DNA from: JBMNQI01 sp050944055
GTDB taxonomy: Bacteria > Bacillota > Clostridia > Oscillospirales > Oscillospiraceae
Assembly (NCBI GenBank): GCA_050944055.1
Contig: JBMNQI010000014.1
Coordinates: 1 to 42,369, forward strand
DNA: 42,369 nucleotides
Reading direction: 5' to 3'
A model generated the notes under the pieces. The model did no database searches and had not been told where the DNA came from. It saw nothing but the letters and a program-made list of their open reading frames with translations. Shown here piece after piece: positions 31,920 to 40,194 of this stretch (positions are counted from its first letter, which is position 1; each line of letters starts with the position of its first letter). A program made the position numbers and the translations under genes.

Positions 31920-33068
31920 TCACCACTTCAAAAACCCCCTGAAAACCTGCGCTGCCGTCTCAGGGCCAAGCGTCAAAAGCAGGCTGTTAAGCGCAAATAT
32001 CGCGTTGGTCAGAAAGCACCTGAGTATATAGACCGGTTTTTTCATCCTCCGCCTGTTGACCGTGGAAATTCCGAAAATGTACTCCCCGCCCATAATAAGC
32101 CCGAGGACTACGCCGTCGATTGCGTAGGCAAGCGAAAACCCGTGCCACATAAGCATGAAGAACATCGTAAAAAACCCGATAAGCGCGCCCTGCGCCCTGT
32201 TAAGCTTCTTCCCGGCGAAAACCACGAAAATATGCTCGCGTATCCAGTCGCTCAGCGTAATATGCCAGTTGCGCCAGAACATGGTGAAAGAGGCGGCCTG
32301 CAGGGGACGCCTGAAGTTCTCCGGCACCTTAAGCCCCGCGATACCGCCCAGAGAGATCGCAATATCGGCATAGCCCGACATGTCGAGGTACAGCATACTA
32401 TAGCTCAGTACGGCCAGCGACGCGCTGAGGTACCAGTGAGCTCCCGCCTGCGCGAAATAATTCATAAGCTTTGTGACGAGGGCGAGAACGACTACTTTCT
32501 TGAACATGCCCCGTATGAACCTCTTGACATAGTTCTCGAGCTTTTCCGCATTTAATATCTCCGGCTCGTTAAACGTCGCGTGAAAGTCGCGGTAGCGGAA
32601 AATCGGGCCGGCGGTTATTACGGGGAAAAACAGTATGAAATTCGCGTATGTTAAAAACGGTATTCTCTCTCCCGTATAGTAGGCATAGTAAATTGCGTCA
32701 ATCGCCTTGAGCATATTATAGGAGATGCCCACCATCGTCAGCCCGTAGGGGAGCAGCGGGAAAAACGCCGTCGCCCTCGTATAGAAAAACGGCACGGTGC
32801 AGCCTAAGCAGCACAGGACGAAAAGAAGCTTCCGCGCGCGCTTTACGCGCCTTATGAGAAGAACAAACAGGTATGTGACAAGCACATAGCCTATGTAAAA
32901 TACGCACAGCCTTTTTGATACATAAAAAATAAGCAGTATATCGACGATTAATAGAGATTTAACCACAAGATGCTGCTTCATAAACCTGCCGGCAGCAAAC
33001 AGCGCGGCCGCGGCCAGAAGGCAGGCTATGACTATGCGTATTAAAATGTCAGTCTGCAGAAACCACAT
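31920..33068 (-). CDS. dltB: MBOAT-family acyltransferase (DltB-like)
   Basis: 382 residues with about ten or more membrane helices. MBOAT hallmarks are FFPVITAGPIFRYRDF, LYLDMSGYADIAISLGGIAGLKVPENFRRP, FWRNWHITLSDWIREHIF (His269) and the catalytic His309 in FMLMWHGFSLAYAIDGVVLG. In the Dlt pathway DltB accepts D-alanine from the DltC carrier and passes it across the membrane. Its neighbours (carrier, ligase, DltD-like, DltX-like) give the same set here. DltB and AlgI are close relatives; the carrier and ligase genes favour DltB. Confidence 0.88.
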   Translation of the reverse strand: MWFLQTDILIRIVIACLLAAAALFAAGRFMKQHLVVKSLLIVDILLIFYVSKRLCVFYIGYVLVTYLFVLLIRRVKRARKLLFVLCCLGCTVPFFYTRATAFFPLLPYGLTMVGISYNMLKAIDAIYYAYYTGERIPFLTYANFILFFPVITAGPIFRYRDFHATFNEPEILNAEKLENYVKRFIRGMFKKVVVLALVTKLMNYFAQAGAHWYLSASLAVLSYSMLYLDMSGYADIAISLGGIAGLKVPENFRRPLQAASFTMFWRNWHITLSDWIREHIFVVFAGKKLNRAQGALIGFFTMFFMLMWHGFSLAYAIDGVVLGLIMGGEYIFGISTVNRRRMKKPVYILRCFLTNAIFALNSLLLTLGPETAAQVFRGFLKW

Positions 33069-33114
33069 ACGCCGTACCTTTCCAAATCTTACCCGGAGCT
33101 GCCTGCGCCTGAGG

Positions 33115-33366
33115 CTACGAAAGCTTGTCCGAAACGACCTTCGCTATTTCCTCGACGGTATTCATTGGATACTTTGAAATATCCTTCTGGGAGATTGTGC
33201 AGTTGAAGCGCTCCTCGATGAACATGATTATTTCGGCGGCGCCCAGGGAATCCACATAGCCGTAGTCGAACAGGTTGACGTCCGTCCCGTAGTCGGGGTC
33301 CCCGTCAAGCTCGAACTGCCCCCTCACAAACTCGTCCAGCACTCTTACGATTTCATCTAGTTCCAT
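33115..33366 (-). CDS. dltC: Acyl/D-alanyl carrier protein (DltC-like)
   Basis: 83 residues, acidic, helical carrier protein with the phosphopantetheine site GYVDSLGAAEIIMFIEERF (Ser40). Length and the F-D-Y-G-Y-V-D-S-L context match DltC. It would carry the activated amino acid as a thioester from the adenylating enzyme to the MBOAT protein. A phosphopantetheinyl transferase is not in the window. It sits 40 bases after the ligase gene. Confidence 0.88.
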   Translation of the reverse strand: MELDEIVRVLDEFVRGQFELDGDPDYGTDVNLFDYGYVDSLGAAEIIMFIEERFNCTISQKDISKYPMNTVEEIAKVVSDKLS

Positions 33367-33406
33367 ATTATTTGCTGTTCCTTTCGCTTTTTAGCAGGAT
33401 TACAGG

Positions 33407-34927
33407 TCAGTCGGCCCGCTTTTTCAGCTCTGCGCGCAGTTTGACCCTGTCTATCTTGTCGTTCGCCGTATGCGGCAGTTTCTCCATCGTCACAAGCTCG
33501 GACGGCAGCATATACTGCGGGATGTATTTCTTAAGCTCCATGTTGAACCTGCGCTTCGGGAGATTGCCCTTTGTCTCGACAAACAGGACTATCTCCTGCC
33601 TGTCCTCGTCGAATACGGCGCAGGCGTTCTCTACGCCCTCGACGCACATAGCGGCTATCTCAATTTCGCCCAGTTCCACCCTGTTGCCCTTTATTTTTAT
33701 CTGATTGTCCCTGCGCCCGACGAACATTATAAGCCCTTCGTCGCTAAGGTAGGCGAGGTCCCCGGTTTTATACATCCTCTCGCCGTAGCTTGGGTTGAGA
33801 GGGTTCTGCACAAATGCCTTCGCCGTTATTTCGGGCGCCTTCCAGTAGCCGAGAGCAACGCCGCTGCCTATGACGCATAGTTCTCCCGTTTCATTGGGCG
33901 CGGCCTCGCATCCGTCCTCCGTTATGATCAGAACGCGCATGTTTTCGCAGGCCTTGCCTATGGGTAGGGGGTCGGCGTCTTCAAATTCGCGGTCGACCTT
34001 ATAGTAACAGCACACGTCCGTTATCTCGGTCGGTCCGTAGAGGTTGGCGAAGCTGCAGTGCGGCAGCGCCTTCCTCCAGATATTGAGCTGTTTGTTGGGC
34101 ATCACCTCGCCGCAGAAGGCCACGTTTTTCAGCTTCGGCAGGCTGTATTTTTCAAGCGCCCCGGAATTTGCCACGTTAATCATAACAGTCGGCACCCAGA
34201 ATACAGACGTTATGCCGTTGTCATGGAGAAACTGGGGCAGCTTGAGCGGGAAGAGGAAGAGGGCCTCCGGCGTCAGCACCAGTTTTCCGCCGCATCTGAG
34301 GCAGCCGTATATATCGAAGGTGGAATTGTCGAAATAGAACGGGGCCTGGTTGGCCATGACCGTATCGGTGCCGAAACCGAATGTCTCGACGACCCATTCG
34401 GCGTAGTCGAGTATGCCCCTGTGGGGTATGGTAACCCCCTTGGGCTCGCCGGTCGAGCCGGAGGTGAACATGATATATATCGGGTCCGTGTCTATTACCC
34501 TGCCGAGCGCCGATTCAATAGACCTATCGTCTGCTGCAGTAAGCTCGAGCTCGGAGAACAGGCAAACCTGCGCGCCTTCCGGCAGGTTATTGAGATTACC
34601 CACAAGGCTTTCGTCCGTCACCACAAAGCAGGGTGCGAGGCTGCTAATTATCTTTTCCAGGCGGTACATCGGTATGTGCGAGTCGACCGGCACATACGGC
34701 ACTCCACTGTACATGGCGCCCATAAAGCTTATAAGCGCCTCCATGCACTTAGGCAGATATACTACCACGGGCTTTGGGCCCCCTCTTTTCAGGAAGCCTG
34801 TGCCTAATGCCCGGGACCTTTCGCGATACTGCCTGTAGGTTATTTCCCTGTCTCCGTCGCTTATTGCGATGTTGTCAGAGAATAGTTTTGCCGCCCTTTC
34901 GAGCAGGCAGACTGCTGAATTCATCAT
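33407..34927 (-). CDS. dltA: Amino acid adenylating ligase (DltA-like)
   Basis: 506 residues, one adenylation domain. ATP-binding loop IMFTSGSTGEPKG (154-164), NLYGPTEITDVCCYYKV (296-311), YKTGDLAYL, the hinge FVGRRDNQIKIKGNRVELGEIE and catalytic Lys491 in NDKIDRVKL. Length and layout are those of DltA, which activates D-alanine and loads DltC. The YGPTEITDVC block differs from the YGPTEATV of the DltA enzymes I know, and the substrate pocket was not matched, so the amino acid is not proven to be D-alanine. The ATG lies 11 bases after the upstream lipoprotein gene. Confidence 0.85.
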   Translation of the reverse strand: MMNSAVCLLERAAKLFSDNIAISDGDREITYRQYRERSRALGTGFLKRGGPKPVVVYLPKCMEALISFMGAMYSGVPYVPVDSHIPMYRLEKIISSLAPCFVVTDESLVGNLNNLPEGAQVCLFSELELTAADDRSIESALGRVIDTDPIYIMFTSGSTGEPKGVTIPHRGILDYAEWVVETFGFGTDTVMANQAPFYFDNSTFDIYGCLRCGGKLVLTPEALFLFPLKLPQFLHDNGITSVFWVPTVMINVANSGALEKYSLPKLKNVAFCGEVMPNKQLNIWRKALPHCSFANLYGPTEITDVCCYYKVDREFEDADPLPIGKACENMRVLIITEDGCEAAPNETGELCVIGSGVALGYWKAPEITAKAFVQNPLNPSYGERMYKTGDLAYLSDEGLIMFVGRRDNQIKIKGNRVELGEIEIAAMCVEGVENACAVFDEDRQEIVLFVETKGNLPKRRFNMELKKYIPQYMLPSELVTMEKLPHTANDKIDRVKLRAELKKRAD

Positions 34928-34938
34928 ACTACCACGCC

Positions 34939-37900
34939 TTATGAGCCGTAGCCGATTATGAGGACATCGGCCGCTCCGTATTTTGTGAATATTGTTTTAT
35001 CTTCGCGCTGCGTCACAGTCCAGCCCGCGCTGCCGGTACCGGCCTTGCCGGACACGACCGCCTGCATCATGCCGCCGTCGAGGAAGCTTATCCTCGCCCC
35101 GTTTTCATATGCCTCAATTTCGGCGGCGATGTTCACGCGTTCTATATGCGCGCCCGTGCCTAATGTTCCGGCGCCGCGGACAGATACGGTTTTATTGAGC
35201 GCGATGAATAAGCTGTTTCCTTCCCTGCGCCATACGTCAGCGTCCGTAACTATGCCGGAGACGTCGACCTTCTCGCTGAACACTATCTTCGCCCCGACGG
35301 AGTTTTGGTATTCTTCGTCGTACAGCGGGAAATCGTCTGAAATAAATCCCGGGCTTATACTGATATCTATCGCCTCTCCCCGCGAGAGGTTTTTGCCTTC
35401 GATACTGACCGTCAGGTTCATTGCCGCCGCCGTCGCCGCCATAAGCTGGTCTTCACACGCGAAATTATAACTATTCTCCCACCAGAAGTCCGAGAGCCTG
35501 CCGAGGTATTCTCTTGCCTCCTCGTCGGATTCATATACAAAGTCGCAGTGGTAATACACGCAGATCGGGACGCCGTATTTAGCGGATATATCCGTCCATT
35601 CGCTTCCTCTATACGGGAGAACGGAGCAGTTTTGCATCAATATGGTCTTTTCGCCGCCATCGACAAGGTAAAACGGGAGCGAGACGACGCATTCCGCCGC
35701 TGTCTGGGGGGATATGAAGCTGCTGCCGGGCGGGGCGTAGCCGGAGTTCCAGAGAAGCCCCGCTTTGTATGCGCTCAGGAAGGACTGCGCCGGCCCGAGC
35801 GAGCTTGTGTACCAGGTATGCTGGTTCGTGCCCAGGAATTCTGTATTGAGGCCGTATTTGCCGAGCGCCTCTTTATGCCTGAGAAGCTCGTACTCCTCGC
35901 GCTCTCCGGAGGCGTACGCGTTTGTATAGAAATGGACTCCGAGGCAGTATTCGTTTTCTTCGGCGTATTCTATCTGTTCCCGGACCTCGTCTGGGCACGG
36001 AAAATACTCCGAGTCAATTGGATAGGCAAGCCCGTACTCGAGCGAGCCGCACACCAGGTCGAGGCCCAGGTCGCCGTTTATATCGTAAAATGCGGGCACG
36101 CAGTTGTTTCCCGTTTTGATATTGCTGTTGCCCTTGTAATTCATTTCCCCGGCCGTAATATAGGATTTAAAATTAAGCTGTCCCGATTCGTCCCTGTCAA
36201 ATACGGCGACATAGCCTTGGAAAGTGCCGACTGCCAGCTCGTTAATCCCGTCTCTGTCAATATCGGCTACCTCGGGCGCGAGCCATTTGCCGAGCGACGC
36301 GTCCGCGCATTTGCGCGAGAGGGCATCCATATTCCCGTACCCGAAAGACAGGGAGCCGTCCCCGCTCTTAGAGCCGTAAAACAGCAGGAGAACCGCCTCG
36401 TTTGAGCCTATTGCCAAGTCCGAAATCCCGTCGCTGTTTATATCCCCGACCGAAGGCAGGCTCTGGTTCCTAAGATCCGTGTCTAAAAGAATGCCCCGCG
36501 GTTCAAAGCAGGAAGTTCCGTTTCCAGAAAACCAGTAAATGTCCCCGTCGGCACAGCCGGATATGATGTCCTCAAACCCGTCGCCGTCTATGTCTAAAAG
36601 CTGGGGGGCCGAATACCCGGGGAGCTTCAGCTCCGCGCCTTTTGTGTCGGTAACCGCTTTGGCCTCGGAAACGTGCAGGCGCGTATCAAATCCGATTCCC
36701 TCGCAGTAATAGATTTTCCCGTCCGAGCTGCCGCAGAAAATGTCGCAGATTCCGTCCTTATTATAATCGCAGAGCTCCGGATATGCCCTGTAATCGTATT
36801 CCGGATAGTCTATAAAATAGCTGCCCGCGTCTTCGACGCTGCCGAAGCTTAGCCATTTGCCGCCGCTTTCTACATGCGTCCCGGACGAATAGGCGTTCTC
36901 GTAAAAATCCAGGCTGTACGACAGGCTGCCCAACCTATCTTCGTTCATATAATAGGTAACTGTTTCGGAGCGGAGAAACCACCAGTACGGATTTCGTATG
37001 AGCGTGAAAGACGGGACCTGCAAATATTCCCGGCACAGCTCGCTGAATATTTTCATTGAGTTATGCTCGATGCCGGTGATTTCCTCGTAGTGCAGCTCCC
37101 AGGCCATGTCGGGACTGCCGAAGCTGCCGTATACGCGCCCTATATAGTATCCGTAAACCTGTTTGGACACGTATCCGGCAAATGCGTCGAGAAGCAGCTT
37201 CCCGCAGCCTGCAGTCGTGTCGGAAAAAGGCAGCTGCTGCCCGTTTAAGCGCTTCATAGTATATGAGCTTGCCGAAAACGCGTTCGGCAGCAGCGGGTTT
37301 GTGAAGAACACATAGCCGCTTCCGTAGCGGTTTAAACTGTATATTGCGCGGCCCTTCCACTTGGCAATCGGCAGCGCCGTATCGCATATTAGCGCGTAGC
37401 CGTAATCCTGCTCCCTGAGCTTGTCATAATCGGCGAAGGATTTATACAGGCTCGCGTAATCCCGGATTATCTCCTGAAGCTCGCCTATGTCGTCTCCGGA
37501 GCGGGGGAATTTCAGCTCAACCGGGCACTGGGTCAGCTTCACATAGTCCTTCGCGCCTATAAATTCCTTGTCAAACACATTATAAAACGCGTTGTCGAGG
37601 AAGACCGCGCCGCCGTCATATGTGAAGCTCACGATATCCGCGCATATATCGCTGATATTATCCGCGTTAATCAGGCTTTTGTCCAGATACAGTACGTCGT
37701 ATCCGGATAAAAAATATCCGGAGCTGCCGGTTATATCGACAGCGTCGACCGTCAGGTTGACTATTGACGACTGCTCAAGATAGCAAAACGTGTCATACCA
37801 GCCCCCGTCGCTTTCCGGGCCGCAGTAAAGCACGCAGGCCGCAATTTTGTAGCCTTCTTTGGCCTTATCGGGAATCTGGGACGAGAGCCTATTCCCGCTT

Positions 37901-37983
37901 ATAAAGCAGCCCGGGAAAGAAAGAAGGCAGGCGGCGGAAACTATTATGACAATTATTTTTTTCATGGCGCGCTTAAGACGCAA
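34939..37983 (-). CDS. Large FG-GAP-repeat surface lipoprotein at the head of the dlt-like operon
   Basis: 1014 residues from a TTG at 37983 with GGAAGGGG eight bases upstream; ATG 37965 is the alternative. The signal peptide ends in a lipobox-like SFPGC (Cys26). Residues about 45-260 resemble a glutamine-amidotransferase-like alpha/beta domain (ADIVSFTYDGGAVFLDNAFYN). Five calcium-loop FG-GAP/VCBS blades follow, for example DYNKDGICDI (406), DIDGDGFEDI (464), DINSDGISDL (514), DIDRDGINEL (574) and DINGDLGLDL (634), a half or full beta-propeller. Residues about 670-880 look like a barrel-type polysaccharide-acting domain (LGVHFYTNAYASGEREEYEL, AKYGVPICVYYHCDF), then a beta-sandwich tail. No known function; the position suggests it binds or trims the polymer that the operon acylates. 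Confidence 0.7.
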   Translation of the reverse strand: MRLKRAMKKIIVIIVSAACLLSFPGCFISGNRLSSQIPDKAKEGYKIAACVLYCGPESDGGWYDTFCYLEQSSIVNLTVDAVDITGSSGYFLSGYDVLYLDKSLINADNISDICADIVSFTYDGGAVFLDNAFYNVFDKEFIGAKDYVKLTQCPVELKFPRSGDDIGELQEIIRDYASLYKSFADYDKLREQDYGYALICDTALPIAKWKGRAIYSLNRYGSGYVFFTNPLLPNAFSASSYTMKRLNGQQLPFSDTTAGCGKLLLDAFAGYVSKQVYGYYIGRVYGSFGSPDMAWELHYEEITGIEHNSMKIFSELCREYLQVPSFTLIRNPYWWFLRSETVTYYMNEDRLGSLSYSLDFYENAYSSGTHVESGGKWLSFGSVEDAGSYFIDYPEYDYRAYPELCDYNKDGICDIFCGSSDGKIYYCEGIGFDTRLHVSEAKAVTDTKGAELKLPGYSAPQLLDIDGDGFEDIISGCADGDIYWFSGNGTSCFEPRGILLDTDLRNQSLPSVGDINSDGISDLAIGSNEAVLLLFYGSKSGDGSLSFGYGNMDALSRKCADASLGKWLAPEVADIDRDGINELAVGTFQGYVAVFDRDESGQLNFKSYITAGEMNYKGNSNIKTGNNCVPAFYDINGDLGLDLVCGSLEYGLAYPIDSEYFPCPDEVREQIEYAEENEYCLGVHFYTNAYASGEREEYELLRHKEALGKYGLNTEFLGTNQHTWYTSSLGPAQSFLSAYKAGLLWNSGYAPPGSSFISPQTAAECVVSLPFYLVDGGEKTILMQNCSVLPYRGSEWTDISAKYGVPICVYYHCDFVYESDEEAREYLGRLSDFWWENSYNFACEDQLMAATAAAMNLTVSIEGKNLSRGEAIDISISPGFISDDFPLYDEEYQNSVGAKIVFSEKVDVSGIVTDADVWRREGNSLFIALNKTVSVRGAGTLGTGAHIERVNIAAEIEAYENGARISFLDGGMMQAVVSGKAGTGSAGWTVTQREDKTIFTKYGAADVLIIGYGS

Positions 37984-38022
37984 TTAAAAAGCCCCTTCCA
38001 GCAGCGGAACATATTGCTTTTA

Positions 38023-38050
38023 ATATTATCATAAAACTCAGGTTTTTCAA
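38023..38050 (-). promoter_or_regulatory. Possible promoter of the dlt-like operon
   Basis: On the minus strand TTGAAA (38050-38045), 16-base spacer, TAATAT (38028-38023), about 40 bases before the TTG start at 37983. Moderate match. Confidence 0.5.
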
Positions 38051-38143
38051 CGTAGAAGTATAAACTTTTGCCGTCTTTTCAGACCGCCCGGCAGCGTTAG
38101 CGCCCGCTTCAGCCGGCCGGGATGCTGATGCGGGCGCTAACGC

Positions 38144-38170
38144 AAAAAAAGGAGGGGAATTATCCCCTCC
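38144..38170 (-). terminator. Terminator of the spore protein gene
   Basis: On the minus strand GGAGGGGA-TAAT-TCCCCTCC is followed by seven T. A further 14-base perfect stem (GCGTTAGCGCCCGC at 38094-38107 with 38130-38143) lies just beyond and may be a backup. Confidence 0.85.
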
Positions 38171-38201
38171 CCGCAGAACCGATTTCTTACCTGTCCTCAA
38201 T

Positions 38202-38375
38202 CTATTTTCCGGCCACGCTTCGTTCCGCCATCTCAATAGCCTTCTTTACGATGTTGCCGCAGTCTCTGGAGGATACGTCTCCCCAGCCCCCGGACCGCAC
38301 CGTATCGAAAACTCCAAGCTCCTTAGCTATCTCCGCCTTCAGATTTTCGGACATTATGCTGTTGCGCCTACTCAT
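38202..38375 (-). CDS. Alpha/beta-type small acid-soluble spore protein
   Basis: 57 residues from the ATG at 38375, with GGAGG upstream; the longer open frame is not used. MSRRNSIMSENLKAEIAKELGVFDTV, then GGWGDVSSRDCGNIVKKAIEMAE, matches the alpha/beta SASP pattern (MSRR ... LKxEIAKELGxxDTV ... GWGxxxSRDxGNxVKxAIExAE) used by Clostridia. These proteins coat DNA in the dormant spore and are digested by the Gpr protease on germination. It is monocistronic between two terminators and would be expected to depend on sigma-G. This is the best evidence that the host forms endospores. Confidence 0.92.
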   Translation of the reverse strand: MSRRNSIMSENLKAEIAKELGVFDTVRSGGWGDVSSRDCGNIVKKAIEMAERSVAGK

Positions 38376-38577
38376 TATAATTCCTCCAATGGCGCTATGA
38401 CGCGCTTTTGCGCGCATCCGCGCCTTAGAATTTCCTGCGTAGCCTTCTTTCGGTTGCTGCGCCCCTAATATCGGGGCGTTATTTAGTCTTAAAGTTTTGC
38501 GCTCAATTATTCGGGTAAATTTATAGAAGGAAAATTTGAAATTTCCTGAACCGGCTGTGTGCCCGGCGGGGCGGGTC

Positions 38578-39237
38578 TCATAAGAGCTCAAATTGGTTTT
38601 TCCTGTATTTCAATATTCCCTCGTTTCTCATCCTGGAAAGCTCGGCTGACATGGCGCTTCTGTCCACGGAGAGGAAGTCCGCAAGCTCCTGCCGGTTAAA
38701 CGGTATGCTGAAGGCGCTGCTGCCGGCTTTTTTTGCCTCAAAAGACAGATATGCCATGAGCTTTTCGCGCGTTGTGCGCTTGGAAATGAATTCAATCTTC
38801 TGCGTCAGATTTATATTCTTCATCGCGATTATGCCAAGCAGGTTCTGAATCAGCCTGCGGTGAAACGAACAGGCGCTCCCGCACGGCGAAGACAGAGCGC
38901 GGAAATCAATAAATAACAGCTCGCTTTCGGCGGCCGCGACTACGCTGACCGGAAGCGATTCTATTTCCGCGCAGGCAAACGACTCGGCAAACAGGTCGCC
39001 GACGCTCAGGCTCGACAGTATGCTCCTGTTGCCGAAAAAATCTTCCTGGAAGACCTGAACCTGACCTGACAGCACAATGCCGAAGGAGCTAGGCATATCA
39101 CCGGCCATGAATATGAACTCGTTTTTCTCGTAATGAGCCGGTTTCGCCGCCAAACAGTTAAGAAGCTGCCCGAGCTCCGCCTCGCCGATGCCTTCAAACA
39201 GGCGGACGGAGGACAAGACGTCAAGAAATTTACGCAT
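38578..39237 (-). CDS. Crp/Fnr-family transcriptional regulator
   Basis: 219 residues from the ATG at 39237, after AGAGGG. The cyclic-nucleotide-binding-type beta roll spans about 10-125 (FEGIGEAELGQLLNCLAAKPAHYEKNEFIFMAGD, FGIVLSGQVQVFQED, LSVGDLFAES). A long dimer helix and a C-terminal winged HTH follow (NRQELADFLSVDRSAMSAELSRMRNEGIL). The Cys residues do not form a clear Fnr-type cluster motif, so the effector is unknown (nitric oxide, redox or heme types are possible). It is divergent from a ferredoxin-like gene and the palindrome at 39253 lies between them, so that gene is the probable target. Confidence 0.9.
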   Translation of the reverse strand: MRKFLDVLSSVRLFEGIGEAELGQLLNCLAAKPAHYEKNEFIFMAGDMPSSFGIVLSGQVQVFQEDFFGNRSILSSLSVGDLFAESFACAEIESLPVSVVAAAESELLFIDFRALSSPCGSACSFHRRLIQNLLGIIAMKNINLTQKIEFISKRTTREKLMAYLSFEAKKAGSSAFSIPFNRQELADFLSVDRSAMSAELSRMRNEGILKYRKNQFELL

Positions 39238-39252
39238 AAAACCCTCTTTTCG

Positions 39253-39264
39253 TTGTAAATACAA
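39253..39264. promoter_or_regulatory. TTGTA-AA-TACAA palindrome, likely Crp/Fnr-type site
   Basis: A 12-base inverted repeat 16 bases upstream of the regulator's start and 68 bases upstream of the ferredoxin-like gene. Position suggests autoregulation and control of the divergent gene. Short, so moderate support only. Confidence 0.45.
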
Positions 39265-39331
39265 CAGACTCATATTCATCAGTATAGTAGACTGTGCTCA
39301 GAATTTCAATACAAAATAAGGAGCGATATAC

Positions 39332-40033
39332 ATGATACGCAGAATAATTAAAATAGACGAAAGCAAATGCACAGGCTGCGGTCTCTGCGCTAAGGCCTGC
39401 CATGAGGGTGCTATCGGAATGGTGGATGGGAAGGCGAAGCTGCTCCGCGACGATTACTGCGACGGGCTGGGAGACTGCCTCCCCGCCTGCCCCACCGGCG
39501 CCATAAGCTTTGAAGAGCGGGAGGCGGCGGCCTACGACGAAGCTGCCGTACAGCAGCGTAAAATGAGCAAAGAAGCTGCGCCCCTCCCCTGCGGCTGCCC
39601 CGGCACGCAGTCCAAGACCATACGCAGGGAGAGCGAGGATACTGTTGAAAAGAATGCTTTTGAAAACAGGAGCAGGCTTGCCCAGTGGCCGGTTCAGATT
39701 AAGCTCGTGCCGGTCAACGCGCCTTATTTTGAAGGCGCCAATCTGCTGATAGCCGCGGACTGCTCGGCCTACGCGTACGGCGATTTCCACAACAGGTTCA
39801 TGAAAGGCAAGGTAACTCTCATAGGCTGCCCCAAGCTGGACGGCGTTGACTACGGCGAAAAGCTGACGGAAATAATAAGGAACAACAATATTAAAAGCGT
39901 CACGGTCGTTCGCATGGAGGTGCCCTGCTGCGGGGGTATCGAAAACGCGGTTAAAACAGCTCTTCAGCAAAGCGGCAAGTTTATTCCGTGGCAGATAGTG
40001 ACGTTATCCGCAAACGGAGAGATACTGGACTAA
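39332..40033 (+). CDS. 4Fe-4S ferredoxin-type protein with Cys-rich C-terminal domain
   Basis: 233 residues. The first cluster motif is complete (Cys13, Cys16, Cys19, Cys23 in CTGCGLCAKAC). The second reads CDGLGDCLPACP (Cys43, Cys49, Cys53), with Leu where the second Cys would be, a variant I recall from related proteins. Further Cys motifs are PCGCPG, IGCPKLDG and EVPCCGG in a C-terminal domain with alternating strands (VTLIGCPKL, SVTVVRMEVPCCGG). It is probably a cytoplasmic electron carrier or sensor of redox or nitrosative stress, paired with the divergent Crp/Fnr regulator; in other anaerobes such pairs sit near hybrid-cluster protein genes, which is not seen here. GGAGCG precedes the ATG. 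Confidence 0.85.
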   Translation: MIRRIIKIDESKCTGCGLCAKACHEGAIGMVDGKAKLLRDDYCDGLGDCLPACPTGAISFEEREAAAYDEAAVQQRKMSKEAAPLPCGCPGTQSKTIRRESEDTVEKNAFENRSRLAQWPVQIKLVPVNAPYFEGANLLIAADCSAYAYGDFHNRFMKGKVTLIGCPKLDGVDYGEKLTEIIRNNNIKSVTVVRMEVPCCGGIENAVKTALQQSGKFIPWQIVTLSANGEILD

Positions 40034-40038
40034 AAGCC

Positions 40039-40064
40039 AAAAGCCCTGGTTTTCCGGGGCTTTT
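40039..40064 (+). terminator. Terminator after the ferredoxin-like gene
   Basis: AAAAGCCCTGG pairs with CCGGGGCTTTT over a TTTT loop, followed by ATCTTTTTT. Confidence 0.88.
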
Positions 40065-40140
40065 ATCTTTTTTAGCGGCATACGTCCGCACAGGTAAAGC
40101 GTTAAACGAGAAATAATTATTGATAATCGATAAATATATA

Positions 40141-40169
40141 TTGATTTTCAATTCGGGCTGTGCTATAAT
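40141..40169 (+). promoter_or_regulatory. Promoter of the DUF2975/HTH/DUF4173 operon
   Basis: TTGATT (40141-40146), 17-base spacer, TATAAT (40164-40169). ATTGATAATCGAT just upstream and ATTGATTTTCAAT over the -35 are AT-rich inverted repeats that could be operators for the HTH protein encoded downstream. Confidence 0.65.
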
Positions 40170-40194
40170 CCGTAAGCAACGGAGGTGGATGCAT

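Noticed and set aside
34058..34807. 249-codon plus-strand frame opposite the adenylating ligase
   Set aside because: Shadow of the ligase gene; no start signals or domain.
38094..38143. 14-base perfect stem as a classical terminator
   Set aside because: Its T run is on the wrong side for either strand; the adjacent hairpin at 38151-38170 with seven T fits the spore gene better. The long stem is noted only as a possible backup.
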